Assembly (NCBI RefSeq): GCF_019795155.1
Contig: NZ_JAILYN010000007.1
Location: 62,001-126,000, forward strand
Direction of reading: 5' to 3'
DNA length: 64,000 nucleotides
Source of the DNA: Marinobacterium arenosum
GTDB taxonomy: Bacteria; Pseudomonadota; Gammaproteobacteria; Pseudomonadales; Balneatricaceae
Shown here in pieces: positions 24,268-33,139 of this stretch; the stretch's first letter is position 1, and each line of letters opens with the position of its first letter. The notes under the pieces were generated by a model, which was not told the origin of the DNA, made no database searches, and saw nothing but the letters and a program-made list of their open reading frames with translations. A program made the position numbers and the translations under genes.

Positions 24268-25497
24268 ATGGCAGTTAGGGTATTAATCGTTGATGACTCA
24301 GGATTCTTTCGACATCGTATAAGCGAGCTGCTGGCGTCCGACCCGCGTATCGAGGTGGTCGGTAGCGCCAGTAATGGCCGGGAAGGGATTGAACAGGTCA
24401 AAAAACTGCGACCGGACGTGGTAACCATGGATGTGGAGATGCCGCAGATGAACGGCATCGAAGCGGTCCGGATCATCATGCGCGATTGTCCGACCAAAGT
24501 GATGATGTTGTCATCGCTGACCCAGGAAGGCGCGCGGGTTACCCTGCAGGCTCTGGAGGCTGGGGCGGTCGATTACCTTTCCAAGGATATGCGGGCCTGG
24601 ATGGATCGCTCGCTGTCTCTCCAGAAACAGCTCTGCGACAAGATCGTTACCATCGGCTCGCAGGGACGGGCACTGACCCCGTTCATGGCGCGCAGCCGGG
24701 CGAAAGAGGGCCAGAGCAGCACCACCATGGTGTTCCGCCCGCAACGCAGCCGATCTTCTGACGCGGCTGCGGCGTCCGCATCACCGGCTCCGGCAGCGCA
24801 GTCGACAGTTAATTCGAGGGCCGCATCGACGGCTACATCGACGGCGTTGCGCCGCCCGCTTGGCGGTGGCGCTGCGGCGGATCTGGCTGCCCGCTCGACG
24901 CTGCGCGGCAGTCAGCGGTTGGCTATCCCGCGCGATACCCGGCTGGTGGTGATCGGCTCATCGACCGGCGGCCCGGCGGCGTTGCAGGAGATTCTTACCC
25001 AGTTGCCGGCCAGCTTCCCCTATCCGTTGCTGTTGATCCAGCACATGCCGAAGACGTTCACCACGGTGTTTGCCGAACGGCTCAATCAGCAGTGTCAGAT
25101 CGCCGTCAAGGAGGCGGAGGATGGCGACCGGTTGCAACCGGGCCGAGCGCTGCTGGCGCCGGGTGGTCACCAGCTGATCGTCGACGGCAAGCAGCATGAC
25201 CGGATCCGTATCCTGCCGGGCGACGACCGGCTGACCTACAAGCCGAGTGTCGATGTTACTTACGGCTCGGCGGCCAAAAGTTACGGCAACCGGGTGTTGG
25301 CGATCATCCTGACGGGGATGGGGGCGGACGGCAGTGAAGGAGCTCGCTTGCTCAAGCAGGCCGGCGCTCACGTCTGGGCGCAAAGCAAGGATAGCTGCAC
25401 CATCTTCGGTATGCCGCAGGCGGTCATCAAGGCCGGCCTGGCGAACGAGATACTGGATCTGGAGCAGATCGGCCCGATCCTCTCCGGAGGACGTTGA
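24268..25497 (+). CDS. cheB: Chemotaxis protein-glutamate methylesterase CheB
   Basis: A 409-residue two-domain enzyme that demethylates receptors. The N-terminal receiver domain holds VLIVDDSGFFR and the phospho-acceptor in VVTMDVEMPQMNG (near D55). A Ser/Ala/Thr-rich linker of about 80 residues follows. The methylesterase domain has the catalytic triad: Ser in GSSTGGPAAL, His in LLIQHMP and Asp in GMGADGSEGA. Its stop overlaps the motC start. No cheR lies in the window. Confidence 0.96.
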   Translation: MAVRVLIVDDSGFFRHRISELLASDPRIEVVGSASNGREGIEQVKKLRPDVVTMDVEMPQMNGIEAVRIIMRDCPTKVMMLSSLTQEGARVTLQALEAGAVDYLSKDMRAWMDRSLSLQKQLCDKIVTIGSQGRALTPFMARSRAKEGQSSTTMVFRPQRSRSSDAAAASASPAPAAQSTVNSRAASTATSTALRRPLGGGAAADLAARSTLRGSQRLAIPRDTRLVVIGSSTGGPAALQEILTQLPASFPYPLLLIQHMPKTFTTVFAERLNQQCQIAVKEAEDGDRLQPGRALLAPGGHQLIVDGKQHDRIRILPGDDRLTYKPSVDVTYGSAAKSYGNRVLAIILTGMGADGSEGARLLKQAGAHVWAQSKDSCTIFGMPQAVIKAGLANEILDLEQIGPILSGGR

Positions 25498-26237
25498 TGG
25501 ACCTGTCCGGCCTGCTCGGGCTGCTATTGGCACTGCTCGCGGTGGTTGGTGCAGTCCAGCTGGACGGCGGTGAACTCGGCCAGTTGGCCAACCTGCCGGC
25601 CGCTGTGATCGTGGTCGGCGGCACCCTGGCCGCCGCCGCGGTGCAAACACCGTCAGCCGAGTTTCGTTATGCCATCCGTCTGATGTTGGGGCTGTTCCGC
25701 TCCTCGCTGCCGGATTGTCGCAGCGGCTTGAGTCAACTGGTGGGTTGGTGCGAGCTGGCGCGGCGGCATGGCCTGCTGGCGTTGGAGCAGCAGGCCGACC
25801 AGTTGGACGATGATTTTACCCGGGTGGGGTTGCGGTTGTTGGTCGACGGCGGCACCGTCGATAGCCTGCGGGCCACCCTGGAGATCGAAATGGTCACCCG
25901 TGAGCAGCGCGATCTGCAGGGCGCGCGGGTGATCGAAAGCATGGGTGGCTATGCGCCGACCCTGGGCATCATTGGTGCCGTGCTGGGGTTGATCCAGGTG
26001 CTTGGCAACCTGTCCGCCCCCGAGCAACTGGGCAGCGGTATCGCCACCGCCTTTGTTGCCACGGTGTACGGGGTGGGGCTGGCCAATCTACTGCTGATTC
26101 CGCTGGCCAATCGGATCAAGGCGTATGTTCAGGCCCGCTACCAGTACCAGGAGATGGTGTTGGAGGGCTTGATGTTGATTGCCGATGGCCATACGCCGCA
26201 GGCTCTGCAGCGTCGATTGATGGGGTATCTCCAGTAA
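25497..26237 (+). CDS. motC: Flagellar stator protein MotC (MotA family)
   Basis: A 246-residue four-helix membrane protein of the MotA/TolQ/ExbB family. The paired C-terminal helices with the GYAPTLGIIGAVLGLIQVLG and GIATAFVATVYGVGLANLLL blocks are diagnostic. With MotD it forms an ion-driven stator unit that turns FliG. ATG 25497 overlaps the cheB stop. Placement inside the che operon marks it as the MotC rather than the stand-alone MotA paralogue. Confidence 0.92.
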   Translation: MDLSGLLGLLLALLAVVGAVQLDGGELGQLANLPAAVIVVGGTLAAAAVQTPSAEFRYAIRLMLGLFRSSLPDCRSGLSQLVGWCELARRHGLLALEQQADQLDDDFTRVGLRLLVDGGTVDSLRATLEIEMVTREQRDLQGARVIESMGGYAPTLGIIGAVLGLIQVLGNLSAPEQLGSGIATAFVATVYGVGLANLLLIPLANRIKAYVQARYQYQEMVLEGLMLIADGHTPQALQRRLMGYLQ

Positions 26238-27160
26238 TGCCGCGCCGGGTACGCAGCGATAGCGACCCCCATGCGGACCGCTGGGTGATCTCGTACGCAG
26301 ATTTTATTACCCTGTTGTTTGCCCTTTTCGTGGTGATGTATGCGCTCTCTTCGGTCAACGAGGAGAAGTACCGGCAGTTGTCGGCTGCGCTGTCCGATGT
26401 GTTCGTCAAGAACACGGAATCCAGCGGCACAGCGGTTCCGGCAAACGACAATGCAGTCGCCGCGACTGCACCGGCGGCACTGGCGGACGACGGGTTACTG
26501 CCCGATCAGGGGCGCGCAGCGGGCGGCAATTTCGCCGTACTGCAGCAGCAGTTGCAGCAGCGACTTGAAGCCCAGCCCGAGCTGGGCCGGGTATCGCTCG
26601 GTGGTGACGGCCTCTGGCTGGAGCTGGAGCTTGATGCCGCCCTGCTGTTCAGCTCCGGCAGTGCCACCCCCTCGGAGGATGCGGAGCTGCTGTTGGAGCA
26701 ACTGGTTCAGCCGCTGCTGGAATCGGCGCAGCCGATACAGGTGGAGGGCTTTACCGATAACCAGCCGGTGCAGCGGGGCGCTTACCCCGGTAACTGGGAG
26801 TTGTCGGCGGCCCGAGCGGCGGCGGTGGTCCGTCTGCTGACCGAGTTTGGCGTTGCGCCGCAACGACTGTCTGCCGTTGGCTATGGTGAATTTCGGCCGG
26901 CCTACAGCAATCGGACGGCCGAAGGGCGCCGCAAGAACCGGCGGGTGGTACTGGTGGTGGCGCGAGACGCCCAGATCGGTCAGCTGCGCAGCATCTATGG
27001 TGCGCAGCAGTTGTCTGGCGCGACAATTTCCGAGATATTGCCGGAAGATGCCGGGATATCGAACCAGCCGCCGGTGATTGAACAATTTCGAACGGAGCGG
27101 GGTGGCATGTTGTACCGCCAGGCAGAACCAGTAACGAATCACGCTGAACAGGAACAATAA
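26237..27160 (+). CDS. motD: Flagellar stator protein MotD (MotB family)
   Basis: A 307-residue stator protein with a single N-terminal membrane helix that carries the ion-binding aspartate (SYADFITLLFALFVVMYALS, residues about 19-38). A periplasmic OmpA-like peptidoglycan-binding domain follows (VEGFTDNQPV, then NWELSAARAAAVVRLLTEFG and SNRTAEGRRKNRRV). It anchors the stator in the cell wall. Its start overlaps the motC stop by one base, so the two are coupled. Confidence 0.93.
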   Translation: MPRRVRSDSDPHADRWVISYADFITLLFALFVVMYALSSVNEEKYRQLSAALSDVFVKNTESSGTAVPANDNAVAATAPAALADDGLLPDQGRAAGGNFAVLQQQLQQRLEAQPELGRVSLGGDGLWLELELDAALLFSSGSATPSEDAELLLEQLVQPLLESAQPIQVEGFTDNQPVQRGAYPGNWELSAARAAAVVRLLTEFGVAPQRLSAVGYGEFRPAYSNRTAEGRRKNRRVVLVVARDAQIGQLRSIYGAQQLSGATISEILPEDAGISNQPPVIEQFRTERGGMLYRQAEPVTNHAEQEQ

Positions 27161-27162
27161 CG

Positions 27163-27948
27163 ATGCAAGTGTGGGCCGTGGCTAATCAGAAAGGTGGCGT
27201 GGGTAAGACCACCACCGTTGTGACGATGGCTGGACTGCTGGCCGAAGTGGGCTACAGCGTTCTGCTCGTTGACCTGGATCCGCATGGATCCTTGACCAGC
27301 TACTTCGGTTACGATCCGGATGAGCTCGAGCGTAGCGTTTACGACCTGTTTGACAGTGACGAACCGCTTGATCGGGAGATGGTGCGCAGCCTGATCGTAC
27401 CGACCAGTCATGACCGGATCTCGATGGTCCCGGCGGCGACTTCGTTGGCCACCCTGGAGCGCAAGGCGGTTGGCCAGGAGGGGCTGGGCTTGCAGGTCGC
27501 CAAGGCGTTGCGCCAGGTACAGGCCGATTATGATTTCGTACTGATCGACAGCCCGCCGGTGCTGGGGGTGTTGATGGTCAATGCGCTGGCGGCCGCTCAC
27601 CACCTGCTGGTGCCGGTACAGACCGAATTCCTGGCGATGAAGGGGCTGGAGCGGATGGTGCGCACCATCCGGATGATAAATCGCGCCCGTCGCCGCGAAC
27701 TGCGCTACACCATTATCCCGACCTTCTATGATCGCCGCACCCAGGCTTCGGTCAATAGCCTGCGTGAGTTGCATCATCGTTACCCGGGCGAGATCTCCAG
27801 CGCGGTGGTGCCGACCGATACCAAACTGCGTAATGCCAGTATCGCCGGCGTGGTGCCGTCTGAACTGGATTCCAGCAGTCGTGGCGTACATGCCTACGCC
27901 CGCCTGCTGCGGTCTTTGCTGGAATCTTCGAAGCAGGAAGCGTCATGA
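27163..27948 (+). CDS. parC: ParA-family ATPase for chemotaxis array positioning (ParC)
   Basis: A 261-residue ParA/Soj-type ATPase. The deviant Walker A is NQKGGVGKTTTVVTMAGLL at residue 6 and the Walker B region is YDFVLIDSPPVLGV. Position between motD and a CheW-like protein identifies it as the ParC/PpfA-type protein that places and partitions polar chemotaxis arrays, not a chromosome segregation ParA; no parB or parS is adjacent. It overlaps the next gene by 4 bases. Confidence 0.88.
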   Translation: MQVWAVANQKGGVGKTTTVVTMAGLLAEVGYSVLLVDLDPHGSLTSYFGYDPDELERSVYDLFDSDEPLDREMVRSLIVPTSHDRISMVPAATSLATLERKAVGQEGLGLQVAKALRQVQADYDFVLIDSPPVLGVLMVNALAAAHHLLVPVQTEFLAMKGLERMVRTIRMINRARRRELRYTIIPTFYDRRTQASVNSLRELHHRYPGEISSAVVPTDTKLRNASIAGVVPSELDSSSRGVHAYARLLRSLLESSKQEAS

Positions 27949-29471
27949 GCGATACCAAGATGAACAATGGTCAGCGCCTGGTACAGGACTACCTGGATTC
28001 CCTGCTGCAGGAGGCGGAGCCGGAACTGGATCTGCTGGAAGAGATGGTGATGGCCGACCTGGCCGAGCCTCTGGATGAGGATCCGCAGCTCGATCAGCCG
28101 TCGCAAGCCGAGCAACCGCAAGAGGTGGCGGCCGAAGAGGTTCCGGCGGAATCTTGCGCAGAGACCGAGCTGACGGCTGAGCCGCTTGCAGAGGCCGAGT
28201 CCGGGTTTGCGGCAGTCGAAGATGCTATCGGCCTGCCAGAGTGCGCCGAGCACGTCGAGGTTGCTACGGCTGGTGATTGCGACGCTGTGCTCGAAGAGTT
28301 TGACACGGTCGATAGCGAACCTCTGGCGGAGCCCGAGGAGATTCCGTCGCTCGCCGATACGGCCCCGCTGGCTGAGTCGCCGGCAGCTGAATTGCCTGAG
28401 CTGAGCGTTGAGACGGACCTCGCGGCGCCGGTAGAGCAGCTGGCAGCAGCGACCTCAGAACCGGTGCCTGAGGTTCCCGAGTCATTGGCGGCTGAGGATG
28501 TGCTTGAGGCGCTCGAATCGATCGAGCCGCCGGAGCCGATTGACGCGACCGAGCTGCTGACGATCTCCGAGCCGCTGCCGGTAGAACTGTCGGCGGCTGA
28601 CGAACCTGTTGTACCGGTCGAGCCTGCAGCCGTCGCTGAACAGCCGGCGGTCACCGATATCTCCCTGGCCGACTTCGATGAAGAATCGCTCGTGGCGGCT
28701 GACGCTGAGTTTCAGCTGGAGCTGCCGGAGTTGCCGACGGAAGACCAGGAGCTGCTGGCCGATACGGTGGTGATCGAGCAAGCTATCGATACGGCCGAAC
28801 CTGAAGCCATTCAGCTGAGCGAGGAGGATCTGGCGCTGCTGGATCAGATGGTGCCGGCATTGGATGATGACGGCCTGCCACAGCTGACCGAATCCGAACG
28901 ACTCGAAGCGGAGGCCGACGCCGCGATGCTGGCGGCCGCCGAAGCGGCAGTGGCCGAGTCTCCGGTCGAGCCTGCTGCGCCGCTTGAGCCACCTGTCCCC
29001 GTTGCGCCGGCACTGCCGGTGGGGGAGAAACCGGCCTGGGCCGGCGACGAGCTCAACTGCGTCATGGTCACCGTTTATGGCATCAACGTGGCGATCCCGA
29101 TGGAGCACATCCAGTCGGCGACCAGTATCGAAAAGGTGTCGCTGCGCATGGAGCTGGAGCATGACTGGATTCTCGGTCAGATCGTCAAGAATGATCATAC
29201 CCTCACCTATGTACTGGACAGCGCACACTGGTTGATGCCGGAACTCTACGATGCCGAGAAGTGCAGCTATCAGGATATGGTGGTGCTGGATGGCGGCTAT
29301 TGGGCGCTGGCCTGCGACGAGATGACCCGTTCAGTGCGAATTCCCTGCAGTTCGGTCGCCTGGTCGGTGGACCGTAGCCGACGGCCCTGGTTGTTGGGTA
29401 CCTGCATGGCGGAGCGCTGTGCAATCCTCGATGTGGACGCGTTGATCAGCCAGCTAAATAGCGCTCTGTGA
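27945..29471 (+). CDS. parP: ParP-like chemotaxis array adaptor with CheW-like C-terminal domain
   Basis: A 508-residue protein. Residues about 25-365 are a very acidic Glu/Ala/Pro/Leu-rich disordered stretch. Residues about 370-508 form a CheW-like domain (CVMVTVYGINVAIPMEHIQS, then YQDMVVLDGGYWALACDEM and PWLLGTCMAERCAILDVD), which fits the array-integration domain of ParP better than classic CheW. In Vibrio, ParP ties ParC to CheA and keeps arrays at the pole. A separate cheW usually comes next but is missing here. Confidence 0.82.
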   Translation: MSDTKMNNGQRLVQDYLDSLLQEAEPELDLLEEMVMADLAEPLDEDPQLDQPSQAEQPQEVAAEEVPAESCAETELTAEPLAEAESGFAAVEDAIGLPECAEHVEVATAGDCDAVLEEFDTVDSEPLAEPEEIPSLADTAPLAESPAAELPELSVETDLAAPVEQLAAATSEPVPEVPESLAAEDVLEALESIEPPEPIDATELLTISEPLPVELSAADEPVVPVEPAAVAEQPAVTDISLADFDEESLVAADAEFQLELPELPTEDQELLADTVVIEQAIDTAEPEAIQLSEEDLALLDQMVPALDDDGLPQLTESERLEAEADAAMLAAAEAAVAESPVEPAAPLEPPVPVAPALPVGEKPAWAGDELNCVMVTVYGINVAIPMEHIQSATSIEKVSLRMELEHDWILGQIVKNDHTLTYVLDSAHWLMPELYDAEKCSYQDMVVLDGGYWALACDEMTRSVRIPCSSVAWSVDRSRRPWLLGTCMAERCAILDVDALISQLNSAL

Positions 29472-29558
29472 GCAGTCGTTCGATTTGAGCAGGAGTTGGT
29501 GTCGCGCAGGCTCCTCTAGTATCCTGTACGCGAGAACCGCTCTACAACAGGAATAGCC

Positions 29559-29969
29559 GTGACCGCCACTGCGTGGACCCTCATTATCACCGCTCTGCTT
29601 CTGGCGACCTTTTCGCTGGGCATCGCGCTGGCGCTCTGGCGCCGGCTGCGTTCCCACAAGCAGAGTCACTATGCGCTGATCAATGTACTGCGCAATGAGA
29701 TCCAGGCGATGACCAGCAGTTCGATCGGCATGGGCAAGCGGCTGGTCGATGTCGAGCAGCGCCTCAACGTTACCAGCGAGAAACAGCTGGAGCTGGAAAA
29801 TCGCGACCCGGGTGTACTGGCCTACAATCAGGCGGCCCGGCTGATGGAGATGGGCGCCGACGTCGACGACCTGGTCAAGAATTGTGGTATCGGCCGACCG
29901 GAGGCCGAGCTGATGGCGCTGCTACATAAAGAGCTGCAATCCAACGACGCGCTTGGTCACGACCGGTAA
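29559..29969 (+). CDS. DUF2802 membrane protein
   Basis: A 136-residue protein with one N-terminal membrane helix (WTLIITALLLATFSLGIALA) and a cytoplasmic coiled-coil/DUF2802 region (VLAYNQAARLMEMGADVDDL, then CGIGRPEAELMALLH). The start is GTG 29559. Homologues sit at the end of che operons in Pseudomonas- and Vibrio-type bacteria, so a link to chemotaxis or motility is likely, but the function is unknown. Its last 13 bases overlap the end of the convergent flhB-like gene. Confidence 0.85.
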   Translation: MTATAWTLIITALLLATFSLGIALALWRRLRSHKQSHYALINVLRNEIQAMTSSSIGMGKRLVDVEQRLNVTSEKQLELENRDPGVLAYNQAARLMEMGADVDDLVKNCGIGRPEAELMALLHKELQSNDALGHDR

Positions 29970-30295
29970 CCGGCATCGCGCTGCACCGACGGGCGGCTGA
30001 GCTGCTCATTCTTCAGGCTGTAGGCGAAGGCGATGATCTCGGCGATCGCCCGGTAGAGCGCTTCCGGTATCTCCTCACCCAGTTCCAATCTCACCAGCAC
30101 ATCAACCAGTTCCGGGCTCTGGTGCATATGCACGCCGTGCTGCTCGGCCAGCTCGATGATCTGCTCGGCGATCAGCCCGCGGCCCTTGGCGGCGATATAG
30201 GGGGCACCCTTGTCGGCTTCGTAGCGCAGCGCAACCGCCTGCTTGTCGAGGTCGGTCGTATCGGTCCGCGCGGTCCTTTCAATCTTCTCGTTCAT
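29957..30295 (-). CDS. FlhB C-terminal-domain-like protein (FlhB2), lacks membrane part and NPTH
   Basis: A 112-residue soluble protein. From residue 18 on (DKQAVALRYEADKGAPYIAA, then GRGLIAEQIIELAEQHGV and GEEIPEALYRAIAEIIAFAY) it aligns with FlhB after its cleavage site (YSVALKYD onward). It thus corresponds to the cleaved FlhB-CC fragment alone, without NPTH or membrane helices. It is read with the FliK-like gene upstream (4-base ATGA overlap). Because FliK binds FlhB-C, a functional pair is plausible. The exact role is not established. Confidence 0.85.
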   Translation of the reverse strand: MNEKIERTARTDTTDLDKQAVALRYEADKGAPYIAAKGRGLIAEQIIELAEQHGVHMHQSPELVDVLVRLELGEEIPEALYRAIAEIIAFAYSLKNEQLSRPSVQRDAGYRS

Positions 30296-32355
30296 GTTTT
30301 CAGGTCGATCAGTTGCTTGCGGACACTGTCCTTGTTACCCGGCGGGCGGCCGATATGGCAGTGCAGCTCGTTGACTTCGAAGCCCTGATTGTCCAGCTGG
30401 CTGACGAACTGGGGCAGTCGTTGGCGGATCTCGCTGGCGGTCTCGCGCCGTTCGCACCAGAAACTGCCGGACAGCTGTTCGTCTTGTTGCAGCACCAGCT
30501 CGGCGGTCAGGTGGCCGCGCTTGGCCAGGTCGAACTGCAGCTGCACCCGCCACTGGGTCTGGAAGCGTTCATCCTGGCTGCGGCGCTGCTCCTCGGTGAT
30601 CTTCACCTCGACATTCTCGTAGCGCTCCTCCTGCCTGACCGGCAGGTCCAGCTGGATCACCCGCTCCTGGCCGCCGTCCGGCAGTTCGCGCCACTGCTGC
30701 AGCGCGCCCAGCTGCTGGCTGGTATGGCGCGACTGCAGTTTCTGGATCAACTGGTCGAGCTGGCGGCGGGCGTCTTCCGGCAACCGTTCACCCAGCTGCT
30801 GCAGCTGCTGCAGTGCCGCTTTCATATCCTGCGCCGGCAGCCCCTTGCCCTGTGCCAGGTTGGATTCGGTCAGCCGACCGCCCAACTCCAGGTTGCGCTG
30901 GATCGCCTCCGGACTGTCGATGTCGCCGGGCGTAACGCCGAACAGCGACAACATCGAGCGGACCGCGTTGGCCACCGGGCTGCGGTTGACGGCCCCGTTC
31001 TGACTGGCCAACTGCTGTAGCTGGCTGAATACCTCGCCGGTTGGTTGCTGCTGCGGCAAGGCCTGGCGCAGCTGTTCGTCGACCAGCCGTTGCTGCTGTT
31101 CGGTCATCGGCACCGCCGGCGGCGGCGCCAGCGCGCGGGCCTGGATGCTGCCGTCCGGTTGCGGCGTTAACCGAAGCTGGGTGCCGATGGCAACCGGTCG
31201 CGGGCTGGTCAGCTCAAGGGTGCGGCTGTCAGCCAGTTGCACCCGCAACTGGTGCGGCTGTTGGATATTTTGCGTTGTCTGCGTTGTCTGCGTTGCTTCG
31301 ACTCTTGGTGCGGTTGTGGTTACTGAGGTGTTCGTTGCCGTTTGCACAACGGTGGTCTGGCGATTGCCGGTGTTGCCCGCTGCTGCCGCGGGCGAAGCGG
31401 TCTGCGGGGCGTTTGGCTGGGCGGCAGGCTTGGCTGGCTGTGGGGTATCGCTGATTGTTGGTGCCGGCGAGGGCGGCGGGCTGGCCGGACGTCCGATCGG
31501 TGCCGTGGTGTTGGTGGTCGACGGACGGGGCGCAAGCGTGGTGGTTGGCTGGGGTGCCGGCTTGGCGCCGTCCGCCTGCGTCGCTGTGCTTGTCGCATTT
31601 ATCGGTGTCGACGGAGCCGGTGGTGCGCTACCTGGCGGCGGCGCCGTGGTGGCTGCTGTCCGGGTCGCTGGCGCCGTTTCGCTGCCATTGCCGGTCGGTG
31701 TACTGAGTGTGTTGGCTACCGTCTGGCCGCTTGCGCCGCTGTTGGTCGTGCCGGCGGTGGTTGCAGGCGGTTGGTTTTGCGGGCCCGCCGTTGTACTGGG
31801 CGGTCCGGACATGCCGCTCTGGCTTGCCGTTGCTGTTGTTGTGGTCGTGGCGGAGGTGCCGGTTTGTGCTGCGGCGGCACCGTTGTTGTTGGCCTGGGCC
31901 GTTGCGGGCTGCGGCTGGCTGCTGATCACCACCCCGTTGCTCGGCTGGCGCAGCGCCGGGCTTTCTGCCGGCTGTTGCCCCGGCTGGAGCCGGCTCAACT
32001 GCAGGGTCACGCTGTCGCGGGCCTGTTGGGCCAGCAGGCTTGCCTGGCGGTTGGCCTGCTCAGTGCCGGCCGGGAGTGGCGGGCTGGCCGGTTGCTGAAT
32101 TTGTAGCCGGCCGTCCTGCTGTTGCAGCAGTTCGATCAGCGAACCCTTGGCCAGCGGCTGGCTGGCGGTCAGTTGCAGCAGCTGGTTGTTGACCTCCACC
32201 GTCAGCCGGTAGCTGTTGCCACCGGCCGGTTGGCTGACCGACACCACCTTGCCGCTGATCGGCGTATCGACCGGCAACGTCTTCCCTGCGGCCTGGTCGC
32301 TGCTGTCGTTGCGGCTGGTGCCGGCTGGCGGTGGGGATGGTATGCCCGGGATCAA
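30292..32355 (-). CDS. FliK-like protein with C-terminal FliK domain
   Basis: A 687-residue protein. The N-terminus has a beta-rich segment (GKVVSVSQPAGGNSYRLTVE), followed by about 300 residues rich in Thr, Pro, Ala and Gln (low complexity). The C-terminal part (about 560-687; VIQLDLPVRQEERYENVEVK, then WRVQLQFDLAKRGHLTAELV and QGFEVNELHCHIGRPP) resembles the FliK C-terminal domain. The start appears to be TTG 32355 with CTGGAG 9 bases upstream. It is a second FliK-type protein, transcribed away from ccmA and coupled to the FlhB-C-like gene. The hook ruler itself is more likely the fliK at 7570. Confidence 0.8.
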   Translation of the reverse strand: MIPGIPSPPPAGTSRNDSSDQAAGKTLPVDTPISGKVVSVSQPAGGNSYRLTVEVNNQLLQLTASQPLAKGSLIELLQQQDGRLQIQQPASPPLPAGTEQANRQASLLAQQARDSVTLQLSRLQPGQQPAESPALRQPSNGVVISSQPQPATAQANNNGAAAAQTGTSATTTTTATASQSGMSGPPSTTAGPQNQPPATTAGTTNSGASGQTVANTLSTPTGNGSETAPATRTAATTAPPPGSAPPAPSTPINATSTATQADGAKPAPQPTTTLAPRPSTTNTTAPIGRPASPPPSPAPTISDTPQPAKPAAQPNAPQTASPAAAAGNTGNRQTTVVQTATNTSVTTTAPRVEATQTTQTTQNIQQPHQLRVQLADSRTLELTSPRPVAIGTQLRLTPQPDGSIQARALAPPPAVPMTEQQQRLVDEQLRQALPQQQPTGEVFSQLQQLASQNGAVNRSPVANAVRSMLSLFGVTPGDIDSPEAIQRNLELGGRLTESNLAQGKGLPAQDMKAALQQLQQLGERLPEDARRQLDQLIQKLQSRHTSQQLGALQQWRELPDGGQERVIQLDLPVRQEERYENVEVKITEEQRRSQDERFQTQWRVQLQFDLAKRGHLTAELVLQQDEQLSGSFWCERRETASEIRQRLPQFVSQLDNQGFEVNELHCHIGRPPGNKDSVRKQLIDLKT

Positions 32356-32416
32356 GGATTGCTACTCCAGCAGTATCAGTACGTTGGCTCAATGCTACAC
32401 CGAACCGGATTTTGTA

Positions 32417-32422
32417 TATAAT
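32417..32422 (+). promoter_or_regulatory. -10 box of a sigma-70 promoter for the ccm operon
   Basis: TATAAT stands at 32417-32422, about 80 bases before ccmA, in the 145-base gap between the divergent FliK-like gene and ccmA. The -35 hexamer at 17-base spacing (GCTACA) is weak, so an activator may help. The sequence around it is A/T-rich compared with its surroundings. Confidence 0.5.
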
Positions 32423-32500
32423 GACTCGCTTTATTATTCGTCGGCGAAAGTCGCGAAAAGTGAAGTAGTTTTAGCTGTCGATCAGCCTGGGGTGTGTCTG

Positions 32501-33139
32501 TTGTCCGAGCCGTTACTGCGCGTAGAGAAGCTCTTTTGCGAGCGCGATGACCGAGTCCTGTTCGAGGATCTGAGCTTTTCGGTAAACGGCGGCGAGGTGC
32601 TGCAGATCGAAGGGCCCAATGGCAGTGGCAAGACCACCCTGCTGCGTATTCTCAGCGGCCTGTCGCGCAACTACGAAGGTGAGATCTACTGGCGTGGCGA
32701 GGCGTTGGCCGATGTCCGTGACCAGTTCCATCGTTCGCTGCTCTATTTTGGCCATCAGCCGGGGGTCAAGGGCACCCTGTCGCCGCTGGAAAACCTGAGC
32801 TGGTATGCCGCCATGCACCCGTCGGTGGATAGCGAACGTATCTTGGAGGCGCTGGAACGGGTGGGCCTGCGCGGCTACGAGGATGTCCCCTGTCATACCC
32901 TGTCGGCGGGTCAGCACCGCCGGGTCAGCCTGGCGCGGCTCTACCTGAGCGATGCGCCGCTGTGGATCCTCGACGAGCCGTTCACCGCCATCGACAAGAA
33001 GGGGGTGGCGGCCAAAGAGGCGTTGATCCTGCGTCATGCCCAGGCCGGCGGCACGGTAATCCTGACCACCCACCACGAAATGGCGCTCGGCGAGCGGATC
33101 CGACGACTCGATCTTTCCAACGGAGCGGGAACTTTATGA
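32501..33139 (+). CDS. ccmA: Haem exporter ATP-binding protein CcmA
   Basis: A 212-residue ABC ATPase. Walker A GPNGSGKTTLLRIL, signature LSAGQHRRVSLARL and Walker B PLWILDEPFTAID are intact. CcmAB with CcmCD loads and releases haem on CcmE at the inner membrane. Start codon is uncertain: TTG 32501 gives the usual N-terminus (LLRVEKLFCERDDRVLFED); GTG 32492 is an alternative. It overlaps ccmB by 4 bases if ccmB starts at 33136. Confidence 0.95.
   Translation: MSEPLLRVEKLFCERDDRVLFEDLSFSVNGGEVLQIEGPNGSGKTTLLRILSGLSRNYEGEIYWRGEALADVRDQFHRSLLYFGHQPGVKGTLSPLENLSWYAAMHPSVDSERILEALERVGLRGYEDVPCHTLSAGQHRRVSLARLYLSDAPLWILDEPFTAIDKKGVAAKEALILRHAQAGGTVILTTHHEMALGERIRRLDLSNGAGTL

Noticed and set aside
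27163-27948. Chromosome partition ParA
   Set aside because: No parB or parS is nearby, and the gene lies between motD and a CheW-like parP, the place of the chemotaxis-specific ParC.
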